Assembly: GCA_006503475.1 (NCBI GenBank) | Contig: RSEH01000048.1 | Span: 123,513-187,512 of the forward strand | Source: Stentor roeselii | Lineage: Eukaryota > Ciliophora > Heterotrichea > Heterotrichida > Stentoridae | Direction: 5' to 3' | DNA length: 64,000 bases | Part shown: piece after piece, positions 1 through 10,400 of the stretch | Numbering within the stretch: position 1 is the first letter of the stretch | Layout of the letters: the number at the start of each line of letters is the position of its first letter | Position numbers and translations under genes: made by a program | The notes under the pieces: model-generated | The model's input: the letters and a program-made list of their open reading frames with translations, nothing else | The model's database searches: none | What the model was told of the DNA's origin: nothing

Positions 1-1
1 T

Positions 2-1510
2 GATAGTGAAGAAGTCCAGCTGATGGTCAGTTCCTTTCCTGATCTTCACACATTTGCTAAAGCGGAATTGCCTGTTAAAAGAATTCCTGAACATAGCTAC
101 ACCTTAGTCGATACCTCAGAAGGGTCTATCATGATTCAAGTCAATCATTTTAATAAAAGGTCAGACTATGGCACTGTTTATGTCAGCGACTCGAGTGGTA
201 TGAAGTACTCGGTTTCTTTGCTTTATAATGTTAGGGCACGCTCTGGGTATTGCGACTTTCAGAAAGTTAAAGGACTAGAAGGCATTTTCATTGCTAATGT
301 TTATGATAAAGACTTGTATCTTGATAATGTTCCTGATAAAAAAACGAAAAATCAAGCACTTAAGTTTCAAAAAACTGTCATCACTTTTGATAAAGGAGGA
401 GAGTGGAAAAGACTTGATCCTCCTGAAAGGGACTCTGCTGGAAAAAGAATTATTTGTGAAGATGAATGCGCTCTTAATTTACATTCAGTTACTTCGGTTT
501 ATTCTCCGGCTTATTCTACTGATAATGCTGTTGGAATCATCATTGGCACTGGAAATGTTGGAAAGTTTTTATCTTATAAGGAAGATGAACTGAATACTTA
601 CTTGTCTAGAGATGGAGGAGTCACTTGGACTGAGATTAGAACTGGAGAGTTTATTTATGAGTTTGGAGACCATGGAGCTATTATTTTGATGGCTGACTCA
701 CAAAAAGCTACTGATACACTTTTGTATTCTTGGAATGAAGGAATGACTTGGGAAAAATTGAAAATTGATTATCCTATTGAAGTGGAAAATATTGTTATTG
801 AACCTACTGCTACTTCTCAGAGGTTCTTGGTTTATGGAGAAAAGGATGGCAAGGGTGTTGTTGTTGCTGTTGATTTTTCGACTTTTCATGAACCTCTTTG
901 TAAAAATCCTGGAAAACCGGGGAAGGCGGATAGTGATTATGAGATTTGGATTCCTAATACTGGAAATACTAATTCTTGTTTGATGGGCCACATAACCCAA
1001 TACATCAGAAGAAAACAAGAAGCAGAATGTTACAACGGGGAAGAGTTCGAAAGACCTAAATTCATAAAAAACTGCGAATGTACCGAAGAAGACTTCGAAT
1101 GTGACTATGGATATTACCGTGAAACAGGAGGAGTCTGCAAAGAAATGGACTCAATTACTCTGCCAGAACCAGTCTGCAGTTCAGATGGTTTTAAAACAAT
1201 TCCAACAGGTTATCGCCGTGTGTCAGGAAACACGTGTGAAGGAGGAGTGAGTGCAAATCTAGAGCCAAAGCAAATATCCTGCTCAAACATTTCATCTCTC
1301 CTTCTTCCTCTAATCCTGATTCTCATTTGCATATCCATAATATACTTATACCAAAAAGGTCTCCTCAAGATTCCCAGCTGGTCCAAAGAAGACTTCGACA
1401 GGACAGGTTTTTTCAGTGACCTGACAAAAGCTCCAGAAGGTGCAGAAGAACTAACCGACACAGATTTCTCAAAAGGCCTCGAAGAGGAAGAGTTCGACCC
1501 TAGAAGTTAA
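2..1510 (+). CDS. Sortilin/Vps10-domain sorting receptor, C-terminal part (5' end outside window)
   Basis: The frame is open from base 2, so the gene starts upstream; 502 residues are visible. Two BNR/Asp-box motifs (SRDGGVTWTE, then SWNEGMTWEK) belong to the end of a Vps10 beta-propeller. A Cys-rich segment follows (from CKNPGK to SCSN, about bases 890-1290) and matches the Sortilin C-terminal module. A transmembrane helix (about bases 1285-1355, ISSLLLPLILILICISIIYL) and an acidic cytosolic tail of about 50 residues complete a type I receptor layout. The family carries lysosomal or vacuolar cargo between Golgi and endosome and is recycled by retromer. Retromer subunit VPS35 is encoded at 37.8 kb in the same window. 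The acidic, Phe-containing tail is where adaptor or retromer contacts would be expected (inference). Confidence 0.9.
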   Translation, partial: DSEEVQLMVSSFPDLHTFAKAELPVKRIPEHSYTLVDTSEGSIMIQVNHFNKRSDYGTVYVSDSSGMKYSVSLLYNVRARSGYCDFQKVKGLEGIFIANVYDKDLYLDNVPDKKTKNQALKFQKTVITFDKGGEWKRLDPPERDSAGKRIICEDECALNLHSVTSVYSPAYSTDNAVGIIIGTGNVGKFLSYKEDELNTYLSRDGGVTWTEIRTGEFIYEFGDHGAIILMADSQKATDTLLYSWNEGMTWEKLKIDYPIEVENIVIEPTATSQRFLVYGEKDGKGVVVAVDFSTFHEPLCKNPGKPGKADSDYEIWIPNTGNTNSCLMGHITQYIRRKQEAECYNGEEFERPKFIKNCECTEEDFECDYGYYRETGGVCKEMDSITLPEPVCSSDGFKTIPTGYRRVSGNTCEGGVSANLEPKQISCSNISSLLLPLILILICISIIYLYQKGLLKIPSWSKEDFDRTGFFSDLTKAPEGAEELTDTDFSKGLEEEEFDPRS

Positions 1511-1524
1511 TAGTTAGGTCTTAG

Positions 1525-1680
1525 TTATCCTCCAATTGACCAGTTTTCCTTGTCTTTCTTTCCTCGAGGTTTAGGTTTTCCAGGAGTGATCAAGTGTCGG
1601 TTGCTGTAGTAAAGCGTTCCCAGGGTGCCTCCAACGATTCCCAAGACGATCAACAAAAGTACCAAAACAGTGTCTTCCAT
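1525..1680 (-). CDS. Small single-pass membrane protein, 51 aa, unknown function
   Basis: A complete ATG-to-TAA frame of 51 residues sits in the 200-bp gap between the sortilin gene and the CNBD gene. It starts MEDTVLVLLLIVLGIVGGTL, giving one clean hydrophobic helix at residues 5-24 with a Gly-rich face. A short basic, Pro/Gly/Lys-rich tail follows and ends NWSIGG. The layout suggests a small tail-exposed membrane protein, possibly a subunit of a larger complex. I do not recognise a family. It lies tail-to-tail with the sortilin gene (14 bp apart) and 29 bp downstream of the CNBD gene on the same strand. The compact fit in a dense region and the clean topology support a real gene; there is no independent evidence of expression. 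Confidence 0.55.
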   Translation of the reverse strand: MEDTVLVLLLIVLGIVGGTLGTLYYSNRHLITPGKPKPRGKKDKENWSIGG

Positions 1681-1709
1681 TTATTACTTAATCATGGAAC
1701 ACTCTAGAA

Positions 1710-3269
1710 CTAAAGCTCTGGAGAATAAGAGTTTTGAAGACGAGTCCTCGTTTTCAAGATCTTGGAAAACTTCTCAAATGATGAGTTTTTCGCAAGTGAT
1801 GTGTCGACTGTTCTAAAGACTGGGTTTGGAATAGTATTTGAGTGGATTCCTTTTATTTTTTCTTTTTTAGAGTTCTCGATAAGCTGCTTCCGAAGGTTTA
1901 GGTCTTCAGTTTGTTTCCTGGCTTGTAAAACTTCTTTTAACTTTTGAGCCCTTTTTGTGTCATTTCCGATAACTGTCCTTAAAAGTTGCTCACTTTCGCT
2001 TTTTTTTAGAAGGTTTTTCCTGAATTCATTTTCAGTCCTTTCAATGGATTGTTCGTAGTCTTCTTTAATCAGGTTAATTTTTTTTTCATCTCTCATCCAG
2101 AAGTGTTCTTTAATCTCTTCTGAATTAATCACGAGACACTTGCAAGTCTCCATCACAACTGCCCTCATCTTCCTTTCACATCCTTTCAAGATTTCGTACT
2201 CTCCGAAATAATTTCCTTCTTTACAAGTTTTAAAGAGAACAGCGTATTTTTGCTTTATTTGCCTGACGTTCCAAGATCGAGTCCCAACAGGCCACTTGTT
2301 GACTTTTTCTACTTTGACGAAAATTTGCAGTTCGACAGTTCCTTTTTGAATGATGTAAAAAGAGGTGCTAAGTGACTCAATGTCAAAAATTAAGTCATTT
2401 GGGTGGAACACTGCTAAAGCACAGGAGTTGATCAAAGCCTGCATTTTGTTGTAGCTCATTCCAACGAATAGAGGAATATTGACGATTAGTTTAAGGTTCA
2501 GGCTTTTTTCAAGGTTTTTAAGTGAGTAGACTATTCTTTTGTAGTCAATGTCTTTTAATATGAAAAGAGTCGTGTCAGTCTCAGCGATCGCATCAGCTGA
2601 TCGGACTGAGTCCTTATCCAAAGCCATTTCTCCAAAATACCCTCCTGACTCAATATTCGCTTTCCAGTCCCCTGCGATATAAATCCCAATTCTTCCTTTA
2701 TAAACAATAAACAAACAATCAGCCGCTGTCCCTTTTTGAATCACTGTTTAAGTCTTACCTATCGACCCTCTTGAAAACTGTTCACAATACAAATTATTGC
2801 ATAAGTCTCTCACTATTGACTGTGGCAGGGTCTTAAAAAACTCTGACTTCGCCACCCATGAAGAAAAAGCCTCAGATTCTTCAGGAGAACGAAAAACTGC
2901 AGATTTTTTCGCGATTTTTGTTAAGTCAAATGTTGAGGATTGAAGAAGCTGCTGACAGTTCTGACGGAAATCTTCTCTTGCGCTTAGCCATGATGGGATT
3001 ATGTCTGATGTTTCTGGAGTTTCTTGGGTGTTCAGCTGGTCTGATGGCGGCTTTGGAAGAGATTTGCCTTTGGATCTTAAGGCTGTTGTTGAGAGACGTC
3101 TTAGGTACTTTGAAGGGTCACTTCTCTCGGTCAGCTTTCCTTGATCGGCTTGTAAGTGACTTGGATTTACGAGAACTGTGAAACGAGGGTGGTTTGACCT
3201 GCTTTCGAAAACTGCTGGAAGAGTGTTTTTTGGGAATTTTGATCTTATGTTATTGGTTGAGAGAACCAT
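1710..3269 (-). CDS. Protein with two cyclic-nucleotide-binding domains, one 15-nt intron
   Basis: Two exons, 3269-2759 and 2743-1710, joined across intron 2744-2758, give 514 residues. The intron falls inside the first CNBD; splicing turns ...FSRGSI / IQKGTAAD... into a continuous CNBD core. The first CNBD spans about residues 150-260 with YFGEMAL near 206 and an Arg in the phosphate-cassette position (VRSADAIAE). The second spans about 265-390 with YFGEYEILKG near 353 and a more divergent cassette. A charged, probably coiled-coil tail follows. There is no kinase or channel domain, so it is a PKA-regulatory-like or ciliary CNBD scaffold rather than an enzyme (inference). Its start is only 22 bp from that of the divergent gene at 3292. 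Confidence 0.85.
2744..2758 (-). other. 15-nt spliceosomal intron
   Basis: On the minus strand it reads GTAAGACTTAAACAG. It contains an in-frame TAA, and its removal restores the CNBD frame (SI|VIQKGT). Position 10 is A, as in the other introns of this window. Confidence 0.9.
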
Positions 3270-3291
3270 TATAAAGGATTAGTCTTGAATT

Positions 3292-4044
3292 ATGTACTTT
3301 ACTGATAAATTCCCCAGAGCTGAACTCAAAACTTTTCATCCTGGACTTGTTAAACAGAGCCCTGGAAGAAGACAGCCAGCTATACATAAAAATATTACTT
3401 CTGACAATTTCCAATTCCTTTCTAAAGTTTACAGTGACTTGACTTTCTCCAGATACCAAGCAGTCTCTCAACAGCCTCCAAGTAAAGAAACACTTGCCGA
3501 GATCTTCGAGCTCCAAAAAGAAATAAGAGACAAAGACCTAAAAATCAGAGAAATTCAAAATAAACTCGGATCTTCCAGGTCTTCAGGAACATTGTTCAAG
3601 TCGAAAGAAGACTATTTAGAATACGCGAGTGAATTGAAATCGCAGATTAAAGATCATCTAATTGAACAAAACCAGTTGAAGCAAGAAAAACAATCAGAAG
3701 TCAAGAAACGATTAGAAGAATTGAGAAGACTGAAACTTGAACAAGAAGAAAATAGGAAAAAAGAACAAGTGCAGACAATGAGCTATAAAAATATACTTGA
3801 AACTCAGAAGAATTTAAGGAAAAATCTGGAATTCTCGGAATCTCAGATGTTTCCAGCATTGAGAGGCACCCACAGAAGTCTATTCAACGAGCGACAGTTC
3901 GAATCAATAGAAATCCCATCAAAGAAAAACGACAACAAACTAACAATAAGCCTGAGCTCATTACCTGAGTTTTACCAGCCCAAGTTCACAAAACGCCACC
4001 CAAAACTAATGAAAAGAAATCCAATAACTGGAGAAGTTGAGTAA
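3292..4044 (+). CDS. Coiled-coil protein, 250 aa, unknown function
   Basis: A complete single-exon frame. The N-terminal 60 residues are basic and mixed. Residues about 70-180 are rich in Glu, Lys, Gln and Leu with heptad-like spacing (EIFELQKEIRDKDLKIREIQ, later KKRLEELRRLKLEQEENRKK), so a long coiled coil is likely. The C-terminal part is basic and low in hydrophobics. No enzymatic motif or signal peptide is visible. It is divergent from the CNBD gene across a 22-bp gap, so the two must share a very short promoter region. A cytoskeletal or ciliary structural role is possible but is only inference. Confidence 0.75.
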   Translation: MYFTDKFPRAELKTFHPGLVKQSPGRRQPAIHKNITSDNFQFLSKVYSDLTFSRYQAVSQQPPSKETLAEIFELQKEIRDKDLKIREIQNKLGSSRSSGTLFKSKEDYLEYASELKSQIKDHLIEQNQLKQEKQSEVKKRLEELRRLKLEQEENRKKEQVQTMSYKNILETQKNLRKNLEFSESQMFPALRGTHRSLFNERQFESIEIPSKKNDNKLTISLSSLPEFYQPKFTKRHPKLMKRNPITGEVE

Positions 4045-4069
4045 ATCAAGATATTAAGTAATACATTAA

Positions 4070-4408
4070 ATGGACTCAAACGCCAGTTTAAGTGTTTTAT
4101 CTATTTTAAACAAGAGAGGTCTAAGCAGTCAAACAAAATTGAAACCTTTTAAAAAATCGCAATTGTTTCAATCAAAAGTCATTCCTAATCACCGAACAAC
4201 CGCAAGTTACACTTCGTTGATTCAGGAAAGATTGAAAATTGTGAAAAAAATGCAAACTGTGTTGTATTCAGACCTTTCTTTCAAAAAAATTGATTATTTA
4301 AGACAGAAAACTCCGAAACAGGGACTAAAAGTTAATACTAAACTCAAATCGATTCACTATCAATCTCGAGTAGTTAGAATTCCAAGAGTTACTGAGTTAA
4401 GCGGTTAA
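4070..4408 (+). CDS. Small basic protein, 112 aa, unknown function
   Basis: A complete frame starting 25 bp after the coiled-coil gene on the same strand. The protein is strongly basic (many Lys, few acidic residues) and rich in Ser and Gln, with no membrane segment or signal peptide. It lies tail-to-tail with the Lys-rich gene ending at 4435. I do not recognise a family. The short distance on both sides and the absence of any competing frame support it as a gene. Confidence 0.6.
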   Translation: MDSNASLSVLSILNKRGLSSQTKLKPFKKSQLFQSKVIPNHRTTASYTSLIQERLKIVKKMQTVLYSDLSFKKIDYLRQKTPKQGLKVNTKLKSIHYQSRVVRIPRVTELSG

Positions 4409-4434
4409 GTTCTAATAAGTTTAATCTAATCACA

Positions 4435-6927
4435 TTATTTAGTCCATTGAAAACATCTGAACTTACCTGCTGAGGATGTCCTGGGGAGATAAGCTGTGTC
4501 AGTATTAGTCCTACCAACTTCAAACAAGTCATCAATATAATCATGAATATTTTTCGGCTGCGGTAGAATCCTTTTAGCCTTAGGACTCATAAAAGTGGTC
4601 TTAGTGCTACATCCAGACGAAGTCTGAAACTCATTCCTAGTGCTCATCCTATCAGTGGCAGCACCAAAATTACTACCATAAAACCCATGACTAGACCCAG
4701 GCCTTTTATAAATATTCAATTTCTGTTTCTGCCAAAAGTTTTCCCACCGTCTAAATAACCCTTACACAAACGAATAAGCCAACTTGCGAATATAAACTTT
4801 CCTAATCAAATAATCCAGTTTTATCGACCTCACCTTATAATCGCACTGTTTTTTTTTCATATAAGAGCTGATCCGATACCAAACCAACGGCTTAACACCT
4901 AATTTCGCTCGATTTTCTATTTTTTCTAAAGCTTTTCCTAACTTTTTCCCCGCTCTGAGAATAGAAACAGAAGCAAAAATCTTAGAAAAAGCAGGAAAAG
5001 TTCGAGATTTTAAAGCATAACTGAAAATCTTTGAAAGCTTCTGAGCGAAAATAATGTATTTTTTTTGTAAGACATGAGAACGTTGACTGCTGTAACGTTT
5101 GACATTGTGGAAAACTCTGCAGGTCGTTGAGAACTTTTTAGCTTCCAAGACTCGGAAAATTGACCTGAGACCTTTTGAGAAGTTTGATAAATTTTTTTGT
5201 TTTCCTGAATTTTCAGTGATTTTTAAAAAACCCAGGAGCTTGTTTTTCAGGTTTTTTGTCTTCAGCCAGTCAAAAGTTTTTAAGAATTTTTTCGCTTTCA
5301 AGGACTGGTCAGGTACCAGGGGTTTAGGAGATAATGATAAAGGTTGAATAGGCTTTGATGCAGAGTCTTCAGGTCTTGAATTACCTGACCTTAAAATCGG
5401 TTTTTTTGGAGGTTTTTTCATTTCGGACTTTTCTTTGGGTGAGATGTGGAAAGGTTTTTCTTTCGCTTCTTTTTTGATGTCTTGGAACGCTGAATGTTTT
5501 AGTTTTTTCTCACAGGATCTGATACGGAATCCAGACAAATCAGCTAAAAGTCCTGCAGCGTTTTTTTTCCTGGCGTTTTTTTCATCCTGGACAGCCTGAG
5601 TGAGTTTTAACAGAACTTTCCCCTTCACGATTTTCCAATGTGCCAATAATCCCTTTTCCATTTTTCCAATAATTCTTTTAACAGCATGTGTAAGTTCAAT
5701 TTTTTTTTTTCTTTTACAATCTTCATTTTTTTTATCATTTTCCTTATTTCTCTTATTTTCTTCATTTTCTTTACAGTCGGCAGGTCTTCCAGCCCTTAAA
5801 TTTTTTTTTTTAGGATTTTTTTTTCCTTCTTGACTTTCTTTGCTGATATTTTGAGACTCTTCATTTTTATCTCCTGAGTCAGTAGTTCCGAAAGTGTCGA
5901 ATTTCCGAAGAACGCCGACAGTGTTTCTTCGCCCGGCGCCTCTCAGATCAGGAGTCTCTGCGAAAGGGTTTCCGGGGGAGTTGGACTCAGAAGAGTTAAG
6001 CGTGATGAATAAAGAAGGGCGAGTTTCAATTGCTTTGGGACTTTGAAAGCGTACCGGATGTCGTTTTCTCCAGATTTCTCGGTCTTTATTGTCGAAACTT
6101 GGACGACGTGAAAGACTTTCCAGGTTAGAACCGTTTAAAGTCACAGTCGCTGAACGGTTCTCATGTCTTCCGATGAACCTTCGCGAGTCCTTCGCACTTG
6201 AAACAAAATATTTCATTTTCGAGGTGATTCCATTATTTTCATTGGAAAAAGTACTATACCTTAAAATCTTGGTAAAAGAATAACGAAAACTAAGACCCAC
6301 TAATGAATTTACAAAGTTTTTCATTGAATTTTTCATGTTTTCTTTATTTTTCGAGTTATTTTTCAGTTTAGAAAAGTGCTTATCCAAGAACTTGTTAAAA
6401 ATTTTGAATAAAGATCTATAAGTCTGCCTCTGAAGAGTTTCGATTTGAACATTTGACTTTGAACTTTCCCAACTTTTACGAGATTCATCTGGACTTTCAG
6501 GGCGACTTTGGCTTCTAAAGAAGAGATTTTTTTCATTAGTTTGTTTTAAAAATTCTCCGAATTCTGTAAGTTCCGTGTTTTCCGTAAGTACCTGAGTCGA
6601 GTTTCGGTATGACCGACGAGGTGGCTTTTGACGTGGCTTTGATTTGTTTCTGAGGAATTCTTTGTAAAGGCCTCGAAGCATGCCGAAGGAATATTTGACT
6701 AAAGGCTCTGCACGACTGTCGAAGATTAATTTTAAAGATAAACAAAGAATCACGTCTCGTGGACGGTAGGTCAGAGGAGGATTCGCTGAGATGGACTCGA
6801 TGAATGCTCGCGTTTCTACTCGAGATGAGTTCAGAGAAGGCATGTTTATCAAGTTACTTAGTTTTTCATCGAAGTCGTCGTCGTCGAAGAGGTCTGTTGT
6901 TGTTATTACTTTGTATTTTGTTTGCAT
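4435..6927 (-). CDS. Lys/Arg-rich protein, 825 aa, unknown function, one 15-nt intron
   Basis: Exons 6927-4766 and 4750-4435 are joined across intron 4751-4765. Without splicing, the frame would stop at 4762 and leave an orphan reading frame that has no ATG at its start. Splicing joins ...KLAYSFV to RWENFWQKQKLNIYKRP. The protein is very basic, with low-complexity stretches of Lys, Asn, Glu and Ser (about residues 340-420), SPK/SP motifs and several imperfectly repeated F(S/T)K(I/L)..-type helices that may bind IQ or microtubule partners. The C-terminal exon is Ser/Thr-rich and ends QWTK. No known domain is recognised. A cytoskeletal or nuclear role is possible. Confidence 0.75.
4751..4765 (-). 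other. 15-nt spliceosomal intron
   Basis: The minus strand reads GTAAGGGTTATTTAG. It carries an in-frame TAA at its 5' end (TGTAAG), and its removal fuses the 720-residue first exon to the C-terminal exon that otherwise lacks a start codon. A at position 10. Confidence 0.88.
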
Positions 6928-7465
6928 TGTTTATTTATCATTCGCTTATTTAAAAAATTTCAATTGAAGGTAGTGTTGGAGTTGATGAAGGGGAGTTGAA
7001 GGAACATCCTTTTAGTTTTAAGTACTTTTAGATATTTTAGAGTTGAATTAAGGGATAATTTTTACTATTGTCTTGGAAAAATCTTGGAAAATTGAAGGAT
7101 AGAACGGTTAAAATGACTTAAAAACTAAACCTAATCGAAAAAAATTATCTCTTCTTCTAAAAATCATAATTTTTACTATTGTCTTGGAAAAATCTTGGAA
7201 AATTGAAGGATAGAATGGTTAAAATGACTTAAAAACTAAACCTAATCGAAAAAAATTATCTCTTCTTCTAAAAATCATAAGAATTTCTCATAACCCTTTA
7301 ACTTCTACATAAATCCTCTACACCCTTTATTCACTTGTCACTATCAACTCTATCTTCACAGACATTATCTTCATCCTTTCTTTTCCTCTGTATTTTCTTC
7401 ATTTCAATCATTCTTCTCTCTATCATTTCCTCCATTCTCTTCCTTTTTCCAGAGCTAATAAAACA
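6928..7465. promoter_or_regulatory. 538-bp intergenic region between two divergent genes
   Basis: This is the longest gap in the first 15 kb. It separates the divergent starts of the Lys-rich gene and the P4-ATPase and must hold both promoters. It contains a 111-bp tandem duplication (7055-7280) and a pyrimidine-rich stretch just before the ATPase ATG. No coding sequence is visible in it. Confidence 0.6.
7055..7280. repeat. Tandem duplication, 111-bp unit, two copies
   Basis: Copy 1 is 7055-7165 and copy 2 is 7166-7276, plus 4 bp of a third. The copies differ at one base that I can see (gaacggtt versus gaatggtt). Each holds ATTTTTACTATTGTCTTGG and a doubled TCTTGGAAAA motif. Near-identity indicates a recent duplication. 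Confidence 0.95.
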
Positions 7466-10400
7466 ATGGTTGAATCTGCGACTTCAGACTACCAGCGTCT
7501 GCGCAACAGCAACTCAGAAAATATTTCATCGAGCACTTCGGCTCAGAATCGAGTAATTCACTTCAACAAGCCTGAGGCGAAAGCTCTATTCTGCAGCAAT
7601 GAAATAATAACAACTAAGTACACGATCCTCTCCTGGGCTCCTAAAAGTCTTCTAATGCAGTTCCTCAGGGCAGCGAATATTTACTTCTTGGTCATTTCTG
7701 TGCTTACTTGCATGAGTTTCTCACCTAAAAAGCCCTTTTCAATCATTTTCACCTTCGTCATGGTGCTTTTCTTTACTATGATCAAAGAAGGTATCGAAGA
7801 CTATTATAGACATAAGCAAGATGATCAGGAAAATAATAGGACTTCTCATAGGGTAGACCAATTGAGTAATGAAATCATGGACATTCCAAGTAAAGAAATC
7901 AAGGTTGGCGACATAATTAGAGTCAACGAAAACGAGCAGATCCCAGCCGACCTGGCAATGCTTTCAAGCAGCGATCCTAAAGGAATCGCATTTATCAACA
8001 CGATGAACCTTGACGGCGAGACGAACCTAAAAGACAAGATAGCCTCAGAGAGCACAAAAGACAAGAACGACGTGATATCCTTGGCAAGGTACTCCGGAAA
8101 AATCAGTTGTGACAAGCCGAACGAGAACCTAAACAACTGGAAATGCACCTTGGAAGACTCAAACGGAATCCGACCTCTAGGAATGAAGCAGTTGTTACTC
8201 CGAGGATGTGTAATAAAAAACACTGAATTCGTCTTCGGCATCGTGGTCTATACCGGGACTGACACCAAAATTGTGTTAAACTCGAAACCGGCTCCTAGAA
8301 AAGTAAGCAATGTTTTGAATTTGATGAACTTTATTCTTTTCTCAATCTTCGGACTTCAAATTGTGATTTGTGTCGTGTTTTCATTTTTAGGGATTTACTG
8401 GAATAATGAAGTTGGAGTTGAGCATAGCTATATTAACTTGAAGGAAAAGAATTATTTACTTGATTTCTTTGTTGGGATTGGAACTTTCATGGTTGCTTAC
8501 TCGTCTTTGATTCCTATTAGTTTGTATGTGTCGCTGGAAATGGTCAAGATTGGCTTGGCCTACTTCATGAATCATGATAAAGACATGTATTATGAGGAGG
8601 AGGATAAAAGGGCTAATTGCAGAACTTCTGATTTGGTTGAAGAACTGGGGCAGGTTGAGTTTGTTTTTACTGATAAAACTGGAACTCTTACTTGTAATAT
8701 CATGGAATTCAAAAAGTGCTCTATTGGGGGAACTATTTATGGAGGGGGTAAAAGGTCTAGTAATATTGGAGTTGGTCAGGATACACGACCTGCTGATATC
8801 ATTAAGGATAAAAATCACCCAGAACATCAAAGGATTAAAGACTTTTTCAACTTGATGGCCGTCTGTCACTCAGTATTTCCAAACGAAGATGCAAAAGACA
8901 AAAGTAAGCGAAAATATCAAGCAGCTTCACCAGACGAACTTGCACTAGTCGACGGTAGTGTCGACATGGACTTTATCTTCTGGCAACGAGAAGACGGTTT
9001 AGTACGAGTAAAGCATCAAGGCCACCTATCAACCTGGCAGCTCCTAGCCGAGATTCCCTACAGTTCCGAAAGAAAACGAATGAGTTTGATAGTCCGAGAC
9101 CCAGAAACCGACAAAATCGTTCTTTTAATGAAAGGTGCCGATTCAGTGATGATTCCCCTTCTCCACAAAAACGACTCAATAATCGCCCTAGAAGAACATC
9201 TTCGTCAATTCGCAGTAGAAGGCCTTCGAACCTTAGTAATGGCAAAAAGAGTCATAAAAGAAGATAAGTTCAACGAATGGAAAGCTGTTTGGGACCAACT
9301 CTCTCTTTCTCTCGACGAAGACAAAGATAAAAAACTCGAAGATCACGGCAGTCAACTAGAAAAACGCTTGAAACTTGTGGGAGCCTCTGCAATTGAAGAC
9401 CGTTTACAAGATGGTGTCCCCGACGCTATAAAATTCTTAATGAACGCTCATATCCGTGTGTGGATGTTAACAGGCGACAAGCAAGAAACCGCGATAGAAA
9501 TTGGAAAATCCTGCAATTTAGTTCAACCTTTCCATACTTTAGTCGATTTAAGCTCAAGAAGTGACGAAGAGTTCACTTCTCTCTTAGTCTACAACGTGAA
9601 AAAATACGAACTTGAAACAAAATCAATTCCTGAAATCCTTGAAATGAGAAAACGTCTTTCTGAACGCATGGCAATCGTTATCGATGGCAGTACTCTTGCA
9701 ATGGCACTTTCTAGACATAAGGAAAAATTCTTTAAAATGGGACTTCTCGCTGATTCCTGCATTTGTTGCAGAGTCTCTCCTGCTCAAAAGGCTCAAGTCG
9801 TCGAACTCGCCAAGTCCAACGGTCCGTGGATCACTTTGGCAATAGGAGACGGTGCAAATGACGTGAACATGATCCAAACAGCTCACATCGGAGTAGGAAT
9901 CATCGGAAAAGAAGGAGCTCAAGCAGTTCAAAGTTCAGATTACGCCTTAGCTCAATTTAGATATCTTCAAAAGTTACTTTTAGTTCATGGAAGATGGGGA
10001 TATCGTCGAATTTCTTTATTTATTTGTTATTATTTCTACAAGAATGTCGCTGTAGTATTTTGTGAACTTTGCTATGCTTTTTTCAACGGGTTTTCAGGGC
10101 AGATTTACGTGTTGGACACATTGACGATGATGTTTAACGCAGTGTGGACCTCATGGCCCTGTATGTTGACTTTTATATTAGAACAGGACCTTAACGCTGA
10201 AGACTCTTTCAAGCATCCCATCGCTTACAAGGCCGGGCAACTGAGGCAGTACTTTTCAATGAGAGTCTTTTGGAGTTGGATGATTGCTGCCATGTGGCAC
10301 GGGTTTGTCTCTCTTTTCCTTCCTTTCGCAGCGATGGCCTATGCAGTAGACGACGATGGACGCGACACGGGCCTTTGGTGGGTTTCAACTTTAAGCTTCA

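Noticed and set aside
4396-4420. A 16-nt GTTAAG...AAG segment at the end of the 112-aa gene as an intron
   Set aside because: Splicing would only change the last residue before another immediate stop; nothing supports it.
5600-5833. A Phe/Ser/Leu-rich hydrophobic plus-strand frame
   Set aside because: It is the antisense of the Lys/Glu/Asn low-complexity part of the 825-aa gene.
7335-7556. A short Ser/Leu/Phe-rich frame before the P4-ATPase
   Set aside because: It overlaps the true ATPase start in another frame and comes from the pyrimidine-rich 5' region.
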